A DNA stretch of 16,156 nucleotides from Castellaniella sp036379515 (GTDB lineage: Bacteria; Pseudomonadota; Gammaproteobacteria; Burkholderiales; Burkholderiaceae_B), in the NCBI RefSeq assembly GCF_036379515.1, contig NZ_DASVGN010000020.1:1-16156 (forward strand), written 5' to 3'. The translations under genes were made by a program, and so were the position numbers. Positions 1-6,694 of the stretch are shown here, in pieces. The stretch's first letter is position 1. Each line of letters starts with the position of its first letter. The notes beneath the pieces are model-generated. The model made no database searches. It was not told the DNA's origin and saw only the letters and a program-made list of their open reading frames with translations.

Positions 1-272
1 TCGATCACGCCCTGGCGGATGGCCGTGAATTCGCGGGTCTGGTCGCCCTGCACCAGCGAGGTGCCGGGGTAGACCTTGATGTTGATGCGGCCGTTGGTCC
101 GCTGGCGCACCAGATCGGACCAGATGACGGCGCCTTGCCCCCACGGGAACGTGGTGCCGACGACGATGGACAGCTTGTACTCGGACTTGTAATTGGCGGC
201 TTGCGACGGCGCCGTGATGGCCAATGCGCCGATGGCAAGGGCCGTGGTGGCTATGAGTCGTTTGAAGTGCAT
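1..272 (-). CDS. TRAP transporter substrate-binding protein, DctP family (C-terminus outside window)
   Basis: This is the periplasmic binding protein of the left TRAP transporter; it would capture a carboxylate-type solute and deliver it to the DctQM permease. The ATG at 272 is preceded by a purine-rich ribosome site (GGAGAAG, about 6 nt upstream). The translated start is a signal peptide: MHFKR, a hydrophobic Ala/Leu/Ile core, then a likely cut near SQA-AN at residue 25. The mature start (YKLSIVVGTTFPWGQGA) and the segment RINIKVYPGTSLVQGDQ fit the first lobe of DctP/SBP_bac_7 proteins. About 90 codons are visible; the family is usually 320-350 residues, so roughly two thirds lie beyond base 1. 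It is last in a dctQ-dctM-dctP order and is separated from dctM by 275 nt holding a very strong hairpin. Ligand not predictable from this fragment. Confidence 0.85.
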   Translation of the reverse strand, partial: MHFKRLIATTALAIGALAITAPSQAANYKSEYKLSIVVGTTFPWGQGAVIWSDLVRQRTNGRINIKVYPGTSLVQGDQTREFTAIRQGVI

Positions 273-547
273 GGTTGCTTCTCCTCTCCTGAAAAATCCG
301 TGGTCCCTATGACCATTCATGATATCTGTGCCTGCCCGGCGCGGTTACCCGCCATTTCCGGCAGCGCCGCCGCGCCGCTACGCAGCTGCTCGTCTTGTCG
401 TCGGCTGGGGCCTGCAGGGGGCCGGGAGGCACTGTTGGAGCCCACTCGTCCATTCCCGGCGCAGCCGCAAAATTGCGACCTGTGCCTCCCGGCCCCCTGC
501 AGGCCCCAGCGAGCTCTGCGTCCTTAAATAGCGCTATGTCCTCAAAC
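273..547. other. Intergenic region between dctM and dctP
   Basis: No credible gene here. From the dctM stop downwards (minus strand) it holds a 10-bp palindrome ATAGCGCTAT at 528-537, the perfect 29-bp inverted repeat at 404-510, and then about 130 nt leading to the dctP ribosome site. The last segment contains a run TTTTTCAGGAGAGGAGAAG just before the start. I see no convincing -35/-10 pair for an independent dctP promoter, though the stretch around 315-330 is less GC-rich than its surroundings. Confidence 0.6.
404..510. repeat. Perfect 29-bp inverted repeat with 49-nt loop
   Basis: Bases 404-432 (starting GCTGGGGCCTGCAGGGGGCC) are the exact reverse complement of 482-510, with no mismatch. 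The 49-nt loop itself contains a small hairpin, CGCAA/TTGCG at 466-477. Transcribed from the dctM side, the RNA would form a 29-bp GC-rich stem. No T-tract follows the stem on the minus strand, so it does not look like a standard intrinsic terminator. It may be an mRNA-processing or stabilising element that separates permease and binding-protein expression, or a small mobile or repeat element. No clean target-site duplication is visible at its flanks. Confidence 0.9.
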
Positions 548-1846
548 TCAATACCCCAGATAGTGCGGCAGCCACAGCGCCAGCTGCGGGAACAGCACCA
601 CCAGTATCAGGGCGCACAGCATGCCGCCCACCAGCCACAGCACCCAGCGTACCGTGCTTTCCATTGGAATCTGCGCGATCTTGCACGACACCATCAAATT
701 CACGGCCACCGGCGGTGTGAACTGCCCCACCGCCACCATCAGCGTGAGCACCACCCCCAGCCACACCAGATCCCAGTGAAAGCCCATCGCCACCGGCTGG
801 ATCAGCGGCACGAAAATCAAGAAAATTGAAATCCCATCCAGGAACATCCCCGCCACGATCAGCAGCAAAATCAGCAGCGTCAAGACCCCGTATTGCCCGA
901 GCCCCGAATGCACGATGCTGTTCGTGAGCGGATCGATGATGGACAAGGTGGACAGCGACCAGGCAAAGATGCCGGCCAGCGTCACGATCAGCATGATGAC
1001 GGCCGACAATTCGCCCGCCTCGCGCAAGATGGGGAAGAGGTCGCGCACGCGCATGGTGCGGTGCACGAACATGCCGATGAAAAGCCCGTAGAACACGGCC
1101 ACCACGGCGGCTTCGGTGGGGGTGAAATACCCCATGCGCATGCCGCCCAGGATGATCACCGGGGCGGACAGCCCCGGGACGGCTTCATAGAGGCTCTTCC
1201 AGAAGGGCGGGCGCGGCGTCTTGCGCGCTTCGGCCCCCATGTTGTGGCGCCGGGCGAGCCATACGGCCGGGATAATGAGGCCGATGCCGGCCAGGATGCC
1301 AGGCACCATGCCGGCGGCAAAGAGTGCCGGGACGGAGGCCTGCGGCACCAGGATCGAATACACGATCATGGCGATCGACGGCGGGATGAGGATGTCGGTG
1401 GCCGCCCCCGCCGCCACCACGCTGGCCGAATAGGCGCGCGGGTAACCTGCCTTGTTCATCGCGCCTATCATGATGGCGCCCACGGCGGCGGCGCAGGCTG
1501 GGCCGGAGCCCGAGATGCCGCCCAGGAACATGGCCACGCTGATGGCCACCACCGACAGCATGCCGGGGCCATTGCCCGTGATGGATTGCGCCAGCCGCAC
1601 CAGTCGTGCAGCCACGCCCGAGCGGTCGAAGATCGAGCCCACGAGCACGAACATGGGGATGGCGAGCAGCGGGTATTTGGCCAGGCCGGCGTAGAAGCTT
1701 TGCGGCACCGCCATGAGGCCGAACCATTGGGTGGCGTGGTTGGCCAGGCCGATGGCCAGGGTGCCGGCGGCGCCCAGCGCGACGCCCACGGGTACGCCGA
1801 TCACCATCAGCACCGCGAAGAGCCCGAAGAGCAGCGAGGCGATCAT
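548..1846 (-). CDS. TRAP transporter large permease subunit, DctM family
   Basis: This inner-membrane protein forms the ion-coupled translocation channel of the left TRAP system. The 432-residue length is normal for DctM, and nearly the whole protein is hydrophobic with about 11-12 likely membrane segments. Family landmarks are GGISGSGPACAAAVGAIMI near residue 108, AAGAATDILIPPSIAMIVYS near 145, GYFTPTEAAVVAVFYG near 240, and GQFTPPVAVNLMVSCKIA near 385. The ATG at 1846 has an AGGAG ribosome site 8 nt upstream. The gene lies 52 nt after dctQ; a 17-codon micro-ORF spans that gap and ends in an ATGA overlap with this start. It is divergent from the second DctM in the window (13345-14622): both share the FTPTEA and PPSI motifs but differ elsewhere, so the two transporters probably do not arise from a recent duplication. 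Confidence 0.95.
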   Translation of the reverse strand: MIASLLFGLFAVLMVIGVPVGVALGAAGTLAIGLANHATQWFGLMAVPQSFYAGLAKYPLLAIPMFVLVGSIFDRSGVAARLVRLAQSITGNGPGMLSVVAISVAMFLGGISGSGPACAAAVGAIMIGAMNKAGYPRAYSASVVAAGAATDILIPPSIAMIVYSILVPQASVPALFAAGMVPGILAGIGLIIPAVWLARRHNMGAEARKTPRPPFWKSLYEAVPGLSAPVIILGGMRMGYFTPTEAAVVAVFYGLFIGMFVHRTMRVRDLFPILREAGELSAVIMLIVTLAGIFAWSLSTLSIIDPLTNSIVHSGLGQYGVLTLLILLLIVAGMFLDGISIFLIFVPLIQPVAMGFHWDLVWLGVVLTLMVAVGQFTPPVAVNLMVSCKIAQIPMESTVRWVLWLVGGMLCALILVVLFPQLALWLPHYLGY

Positions 1847-1896
1847 GCGCGTGGCTCCTGCGGGGCGTGCAGGCGCAGCGGTCGAAGGGTGCTCAT
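1843..1896 (-). CDS. Possible 17-residue micro-ORF bridging dctQ and dctM
   Basis: An ATG lies 2 nt after the dctQ stop codon and is preceded by GGAGG with 8-nt spacing; the GGAGG is within the last codons of dctQ. The frame encodes MSTLRPLRLHAPQEPRA and stops at a TGA that overlaps the dctM start as ATGA. The layout would allow ribosomes to pass from dctQ through the micro-ORF to dctM. There is no protein homology to support it and the peptide has no recognisable feature. It may be a coupling device, the remnant of an older dctM start, or chance. Confidence 0.25.
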   Translation of the reverse strand: MSTLRPLRLHAPQEPRA

Positions 1897-1898
1897 GA

Positions 1899-2414
1899 CT
1901 AGTGCCTCCAGGCGCGGATCAGCATGCCCAGAAGGCGCAGCGAAATGGTGATGGACAGCACTGGTAGCCACATCGAATACCACCAGACGGGTACGCCGAT
2001 GGCGGGCGAGGTGTCGCCCCAGTTGAAGTCGTCGAACGCCATGCGGCCCAGCAACACCGTGAGCACCAGAAAGAACAGCAGCGTCACGGCAGTGGAGACC
2101 AGCGTGAAGCGCCGTTGGCGCTCGGTGCTGCCGCCGTCGGCCAGCATTTCGATGCGGATGTGCAGCTTGCGCACGAAGGCCGAGCCGCTGGCGCTCATGG
2201 TGAGCACGACCAGCAGAAAGATGGAGATTTCTTCTGTCCAGGCGAAGGATTCGTTGGTGAGGTAGCGCACGATCACGTTGGCCAGCGTGATGCAGGCGAG
2301 CGTCGCCATGCTGAGCACGGTGACCCAGTCTTCGAGCAGCAATGGGACGCGGACAGGCGGATCGGCGGGTGGGGAATAAGTTTCAGGGAGCGCGCAGGGC
2401 GGGGCGTCGGACAT
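1899..2414 (-). CDS. TRAP transporter small permease subunit, DctQ family
   Basis: This is the small membrane subunit that pairs with DctM. I place the start at the ATG at 2414, giving 171 residues (MSDAPPCALPETYSPPADPP...). An in-frame TTG further upstream at 2465 would add an implausible N-terminus. The first 30 residues are Pro-rich and probably cytoplasmic. Four hydrophobic segments follow, with the DctQ landmarks VIVRYLTNESFAWTEEISIF and ASGSAFVRKLHIRIEML (charged region after the second segment). There is no clear Shine-Dalgarno sequence before the ATG, which is unusual for the first gene of an operon. A CRP-like palindrome lies 22 nt upstream of the start. The stop is followed after 2 nt by a micro-ORF and after 52 nt by dctM. 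Confidence 0.9.
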   Translation of the reverse strand: MSDAPPCALPETYSPPADPPVRVPLLLEDWVTVLSMATLACITLANVIVRYLTNESFAWTEEISIFLLVVLTMSASGSAFVRKLHIRIEMLADGGSTERQRRFTLVSTAVTLLFFLVLTVLLGRMAFDDFNWGDTSPAIGVPVWWYSMWLPVLSITISLRLLGMLIRAWRH

Positions 2415-2436
2415 GGAATGTGTTGCAGGTGGAAAT

Positions 2437-2454
2437 ATGTGAAAGAACTCACAT
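2437..2454. promoter_or_regulatory. CRP/FNR-type palindrome upstream of dctQ
   Basis: The sequence ATGTGA-AAGAAC-TCACAT matches the textbook CRP half-sites TGTGA-N6-TCACA exactly, with an extra outer A/T pair. It sits 22-40 nt upstream of the dctQ ATG, in the divergent region between dctQ and the autotransporter gene. Being so close to the start it could overlap the promoter and act as a repressor site, or reflect a short leader. Recognition by a CRP-family protein is inferred from the motif only. Confidence 0.45.
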
Positions 2455-2609
2455 GCTAAGCGCAACTGTTTTGGCGTGCCATGCGAGGGATTACTAGTTT
2501 ATGCGTTGTGTTGTGGCAGAAGTGTCATAGTTAACCCCAGCTTCGCTGCCTGGATGTTTCCTCGTATGGTTCGTTTTGTCACATCTGGTGACGACCTCGA
2601 GGAGAGACC

Positions 2610-4661
2610 ATGAAGTTGAAGCATGCTGGACTCGTTGTTGGTAGTGTCTTGTGCCTGTTTTCCGGGTTTGCCATGGCGGAGCAGTTTTCCAGCCATGCGC
2701 TGGCCGATGGGCCGCCCAGACCTTTGGCCGCGTTTTCTGCAGGACTTCTTGTGGCGCCTGGGACTCCGTCCCCGGCGCCAGATTTTTGGACGGACGCTTT
2801 TGGCCGGCATTTCAAGGTGGATGAGCGGCACCTCGTTTTGACGCAGGACAGCAGCCGGACGGCCGCTACCGTGCTCCTGCGGGGCGGACTTGAACTCGCG
2901 ACGGATGGCGCATTGGGCGCAGATTACAACCGGCTCACCATGGTGCACGGCACGAGCCTGGTGCTGCGAGATGGCGTCACCATGCGCCAGACCGTCGAGG
3001 TGCTACCGGGTGATCCCGTAGGTCTCCTGCCGCCCGGGCTGCCGCTATCGCCGGTGTCGGGACCAGGGTGGGCCACGCTGCGGGTGGATCAGGGGGAAGC
3101 GCACCTGGGCGGCATGATGACGCTGCACGCCCCCGTGGTGAAAGAGGGTGCAGGGACGCTGCATCTGACCGAGTTCAACCAGAGCGTGACGGGCGATGCC
3201 TTCACGGTGCAGAGCGGTGGCCTGCGCATGGATGGCCTGTGGCTAGGCGGCGCCATCCGTACCGGTCCCGGCACGGTCTTGTCGGGCACTGGATTCATTC
3301 AAGAGGCCCGAGTGGCAGGCCACCTGCTGCCGGGGAGCCCGGATGCAGTGGGTACGTTGATGTTCGATCAGCACCTGGAACTGGGGCCTTCAGCCCGGAC
3401 GCGCATTCGTATCGATACGTCGGGACAGACCGATCAGCTGTTCTCCTGGGGGACGATGCATCTGGATGGCGACCTCTGGGTGGAGGCGCAGCCAGGGGAC
3501 TGGACTCCACAGACGCGCTGGACCATTGCCGAGGCTCAGGGCGGGTTCGAGGCCGCGCCAGCGACGTCGTTGGCGTTGCGCGCGGGGCCCGCAGCCGTGC
3601 CGGCGTCTTCGGGCGGCAGCGGCTTTGCCCGTGTACAGAGCAATTTGAGGTACCTGAGCCCGGTGCTCACGTATCTGCCCACAACGCTGGTGCTGGGCCT
3701 GGCGTATAACCGGCACGGGCTCAATCGTATCGATGGTCTTTGGCGCAGTGCCTTGGTCGAAGATAGCCGGTTCGTGCGCGAATCGGCGTTGACTCATGCG
3801 CAAGCGGAGGGGGCCTGGGTGCAGAGTTGGGGATTCAATGCACAGCGTCCCGCAGACGATGACCTGCCCGGGGATGATCGTGACATCGCAGGCCTGCAGC
3901 TCGGGGTGACTCGGTCCCTGGCGGGGGATGGGAGCAGAGGGTCCCCGTGGCGACTGTCGGCTTTTGTGGGAACCCAGTCTACGGACCTGAGCAGCCGCTA
4001 TGACCCGGAAGTGCGCCATGGCGCGCGGGATCTGGGGGTGCATGCCGGTCTGGGAGTATCCGGACGTGTGGCAGCCAATCTGCGCCTGGCGGCCGGGGTG
4101 GCGCATGCCTGGCATTCGGCCCGTCTGTGGCGCAAGGCCGATCCGGGCGAGGCCCCTTTGCGCACCCGGAGCCGCGCACAGCTCACGCAGGGGTGGCTGG
4201 AAGCGCGGTCCGATCAGCCCGTGCCTGTGGGTGACTGGGGATGGACGCCGTACGCGCGTGTGGCCTGGCTGCAGTTGAGCCGTGCGGCGGCGAGCGAAGC
4301 GGGCAGTCTGGCGGCCGTCACCTTGGACCCCCGTCGTGAGCAGCGCTGGGTGAGCCATGTGGGGATGCAGTGGCAGCGTCACTTTGACACGGCCCATGGT
4401 CCTGCCCGCCTGATCGCTGATCTGGGGGTGCAGAGCCATGGGGGCCCTCGGGGGCTGGAGAGCTCGCAATCCTATTGCGCCGACCCGGGCCAGACCTGGC
4501 GTGTGTCCAGCCCGCCCGGGTCTCGTCATGCGGTGAACCTGAACCTGGGCGTGGACGCGCCGGTCGCCAGGAACGCTCGGCTGACCCTGGCCTATGGTGG
4601 TCAGTATGCCCCGCGCCAGGTGCAGCACGGCGTATGGTTGGGGGTGAGCATCGCAGTCTGA
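2610..4661 (+). CDS. Autotransporter (type Va secretion) with short passenger and C-terminal beta-barrel
   Basis: The 683-residue protein is predicted to pass the inner membrane by a Sec signal peptide (residues 1-23, cut near AMA-EQ) and to insert a C-terminal barrel into the outer membrane. The ATG has a good GAGGAG ribosome site. Residues about 24-390 form the passenger, with beta-helix-type repeats such as GTVLSGTGFIQEARVAGHLL (221-240) and LELGPSARTRIRIDTSGQTD (256-275), typical of the pectin-lyase-like stem next to the barrel. Residues about 398-683 are the autotransporter barrel, beginning EGAWVQSWGF. No catalytic protease triad, RGD motif or extended N-terminal signal region was seen, so the passenger function is unknown. 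The last residue is Val (LGVSIAV) rather than the usual Phe or Trp, and the barrel holds one Cys (623). Confidence 0.9.
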   Translation: MKLKHAGLVVGSVLCLFSGFAMAEQFSSHALADGPPRPLAAFSAGLLVAPGTPSPAPDFWTDAFGRHFKVDERHLVLTQDSSRTAATVLLRGGLELATDGALGADYNRLTMVHGTSLVLRDGVTMRQTVEVLPGDPVGLLPPGLPLSPVSGPGWATLRVDQGEAHLGGMMTLHAPVVKEGAGTLHLTEFNQSVTGDAFTVQSGGLRMDGLWLGGAIRTGPGTVLSGTGFIQEARVAGHLLPGSPDAVGTLMFDQHLELGPSARTRIRIDTSGQTDQLFSWGTMHLDGDLWVEAQPGDWTPQTRWTIAEAQGGFEAAPATSLALRAGPAAVPASSGGSGFARVQSNLRYLSPVLTYLPTTLVLGLAYNRHGLNRIDGLWRSALVEDSRFVRESALTHAQAEGAWVQSWGFNAQRPADDDLPGDDRDIAGLQLGVTRSLAGDGSRGSPWRLSAFVGTQSTDLSSRYDPEVRHGARDLGVHAGLGVSGRVAANLRLAAGVAHAWHSARLWRKADPGEAPLRTRSRAQLTQGWLEARSDQPVPVGDWGWTPYARVAWLQLSRAAASEAGSLAAVTLDPRREQRWVSHVGMQWQRHFDTAHGPARLIADLGVQSHGGPRGLESSQSYCADPGQTWRVSSPPGSRHAVNLNLGVDAPVARNARLTLAYGGQYAPRQVQHGVWLGVSIAV

Positions 4662-4723
4662 GCCTGTAGGGCTGCAGTGTCGCAGCGGGGGAGTCGCGGC
4701 CCGGCATTGCGGCTCGGGCAGGC

Positions 4724-4729
4724 TAAACT
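4724..4729 (+). promoter_or_regulatory. Candidate -10 box for the acetolactate synthase gene
   Basis: TAAACT in GGCTAAACTAAG is the only -10-like stretch between the autotransporter stop and the synthase. It lies 35 nt before the GTG at 4764, which leaves room for a short leader. No good -35 hexamer is found at 16-18 nt spacing. If correct it excludes the earlier GTG at 4677 as a start. Confidence 0.3.
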
Positions 4730-4763
4730 AAGACCTTCTCCCCGTCTGTCTGTGTGGCCCATC

Positions 4764-6644
4764 GTGAATGCCCCCGTCTCTTCTTCCCTGGCGGCGCGTG
4801 CCGTCAGGGATTCCGTGCGTGAATCTTCCGTTTCTGGCGTGGCCGCCAGTGGTTCGCCCCCGCCCGCAGCCGTTCGCAATGGTGCGCAGGTCTTGCTCGA
4901 CACCTTGATCGCGCTGGGGGTGGATACGGTCTTTGGCTACCCCGGAGGGGCGGTGCTGCCGCTGTACGATGCACTCTACGGCGAGCCCCGCATCCGGCAT
5001 ATCCTGGTGCGCCACGAGCAGGGAGCCGTGCATGCGGCCGAGGGCTATGCTCGCACTACGGGACGCACCGGCGTGGTGTTCGTGACGTCCGGGCCGGGCA
5101 TGTCCAACACCACCACGGGGCTGCTGGACGCGCATTGCGATTCGATTCCGGTGCTGTGCATCAGCGGTCAGGTGGCGACCAGCGCCATTGGGACGGATGC
5201 GTTTCAGGAATGCGATGCGGTGGGCATTTCGCGCCCGGTGACCAAGTGGAACGCCCAGGTCAAGCGCGTGGAAGACGTGGCGGGGCTCACGGCCAAGGCC
5301 ATGCGCCTGACGCGCAGTGGCCGTCCAGGCCCGGTCTTGCTGGATTTTCCCAAAGACTTGCAGATTGCCCAGGTGCCGGCCGAATACACGGTGGCGGCGC
5401 CTGAACCCGTTCCCGTGGTTGAAGCCTTGCCGCCGGCCACGGAAGCAGCGCTCAAGCGTGCGGCGGCGCTGATTGCCAATGCCCACCGTCCGGTGTTCTA
5501 TGGCGGGGGCGGGCTCATCAATTCAGGTGTGGACGCCTGCCAGGCGTTTCGCAGCCTGGTGCAGGCCACAGGCGCACCTTGCACGCTGACCTTGATGGGG
5601 CTGGGGGCCTATCCGGCCGATGACCCGCAGTTTCTGGGCATGCTGGGCATGCACGGTACGCTGCAGGCCAACCTGGCCATGCACCACGCCGACCTCATCG
5701 TCTGCGTGGGGGCGCGCTTCGATGACCGCATCACGGGGCGCTTGTCTGATTTTTGCCCGTTTGCCGAGAAAATCCACCTGGACGTCGACCCGGCCTCGAT
5801 CAACAAGGTGGTCCGCGCGGACGTTGCTTTGGTGGGGGACTGCTATCCGCTCTTGCGGGCGTTGCATAAAGAGCTGGGGCAGTTGGCGTCACCAGAGGCT
5901 GCGGGCCGATCGGCGTCTGCCGCTTTGGGGGGCTTGCCGCCTGCCGCGCAGCGCCTGGCCGACTGGTGGCAGCGCATTGCCGTGTGGCAGGCGCGTGACT
6001 GCCTGAAGGTGACGCCCTCGGACGAAGTCATCCTGCCGCAAGACCTGATGCAGCGCGTCGATCGGCTGCTGGACGGCCAGGATGCGATCGTGTCCACCGA
6101 CGTGGGCCAGCACCAGATGTGGGCCGCGCAGTACATCCGCATCCAGCGCCCGAATCGGTGGCTGACTTCGGGCGGTGCGGGCACCATGGGGTATGGGCTG
6201 CCGGCCGCCATCGGCGCGCAGGTGGCGCACCCTGACAAGACGGTGGTGTGCGTCAGCGGTGATGCCTCGGTGCTCATGAACATCCAGGAACTGGCCACGG
6301 CGATGCAGCACCATGCGCCGGTCAAGCTCATTTTGTGCAACAACGGCCACATGGGCATGGTGCGCCAGTGGCAAGAGCTCATCCACGAGGGCCGCTACAG
6401 CCACAGCTACAACGCGTCGCTGCCCGATTTCGTGGCGCTGGCGCATGCCTTTGGCTGGGGCGCTGCGCGGGTGGAGCATCCCGGTGATCTGGATGCGGCG
6501 CTGGCTGCGTGCATGGCGCACAACGGCCCGTATTTCCTGGACGTGGCCGTGGTGCCGCTGCAGAACTGCTTCCCCATGATGCCCGCCGGCTGCGGTCACC
6601 AGCAGGTGATGCTGTCGGAAGACACCTGGTATGTAGAGGAGTAG
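4764..6644 (+). CDS. ilvB: Acetolactate synthase large (catalytic) subunit, biosynthetic type
   Basis: A thiamine-diphosphate enzyme that condenses two pyruvates to 2-acetolactate, or pyruvate plus 2-oxobutyrate, the first common step of branched-chain amino acid synthesis. Numbering from the GTG at 4764 (626 residues): FGYPGGAVLPLYDAL at about 57-71, the catalytic Glu of RHEQGA at 85, an acetolactate-type GQVATSAIGTDAFQECDAVG segment, and the TPP/Mg motif GDAS (499-502) followed by NN at 526-527. IQELATAMQ and MGMVRQWQEL are typical of the family. The start is uncertain: there is no ATG in frame, and an earlier GTG at 4677 precedes a possible -10 box. The N-terminal 35 residues are low-complexity. 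No ilvH/ilvN small subunit or ilvC follows, which is unusual for the biosynthetic enzyme. It may be a second copy using a subunit encoded elsewhere. Confidence 0.9.
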   Translation: MNAPVSSSLAARAVRDSVRESSVSGVAASGSPPPAAVRNGAQVLLDTLIALGVDTVFGYPGGAVLPLYDALYGEPRIRHILVRHEQGAVHAAEGYARTTGRTGVVFVTSGPGMSNTTTGLLDAHCDSIPVLCISGQVATSAIGTDAFQECDAVGISRPVTKWNAQVKRVEDVAGLTAKAMRLTRSGRPGPVLLDFPKDLQIAQVPAEYTVAAPEPVPVVEALPPATEAALKRAAALIANAHRPVFYGGGGLINSGVDACQAFRSLVQATGAPCTLTLMGLGAYPADDPQFLGMLGMHGTLQANLAMHHADLIVCVGARFDDRITGRLSDFCPFAEKIHLDVDPASINKVVRADVALVGDCYPLLRALHKELGQLASPEAAGRSASAALGGLPPAAQRLADWWQRIAVWQARDCLKVTPSDEVILPQDLMQRVDRLLDGQDAIVSTDVGQHQMWAAQYIRIQRPNRWLTSGGAGTMGYGLPAAIGAQVAHPDKTVVCVSGDASVLMNIQELATAMQHHAPVKLILCNNGHMGMVRQWQELIHEGRYSHSYNASLPDFVALAHAFGWGAARVEHPGDLDAALAACMAHNGPYFLDVAVVPLQNCFPMMPAGCGHQQVMLSEDTWYVEE

Positions 6645-6678
6645 GAGCGAGCCAGCGGGGTGCCGATGAGCACGCGTA

Positions 6679-6691
6679 TATTGCGGCAATA
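6679..6691. terminator. Weak hairpin between convergent ilvB and tenA
   Basis: TATTGC-G-GCAATA is a 13-bp palindrome in the 50-nt gap between the two stop codons, followed on the plus strand by GCGTTATTTATT. The stem is short and AT-rich, so as a terminator it is only a candidate; nothing better is present. Confidence 0.25.
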
Positions 6692-6694
6692 GCG

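Noticed and set aside
310..345. Sigma-54 promoter for the left dctP
   Set aside because: A GGCAC stretch is present on the minus strand, but the required GC pair at -12 spacing is missing.
404..510. Miniature transposon (MITE) interpretation of the inverted repeat
   Set aside because: No clean target-site duplication flanks the arms and no second copy is in the window. It remains possible only if genome copies are found.
893..1951. Long plus-strand open frame of 352 codons antisense to dctM
   Set aside because: It is His/Gly/Arg/Asp-rich without any domain and mirrors the strongly supported dctM frame; GC-rich codon use creates such shadows.
2415..2465. Extended dctQ start at an upstream TTG
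   Set aside because: It would add 17 residues before the ATG at 2414, span the CRP-like palindrome, and use a rare start codon without a ribosome site.
3390..4628. A 412-codon minus-strand open frame inside the autotransporter gene
   Set aside because: Composition is Arg/Pro/Gln/His-rich with no domain or ribosome site, while the opposite strand encodes a clear autotransporter with signal peptide and barrel.
4677..4763. Earlier GTG start for the acetolactate synthase
   Set aside because: It precedes the only -10-like box, adds 29 low-complexity residues and lacks a ribosome site. The GTG at 4764 is preferred but not proven.
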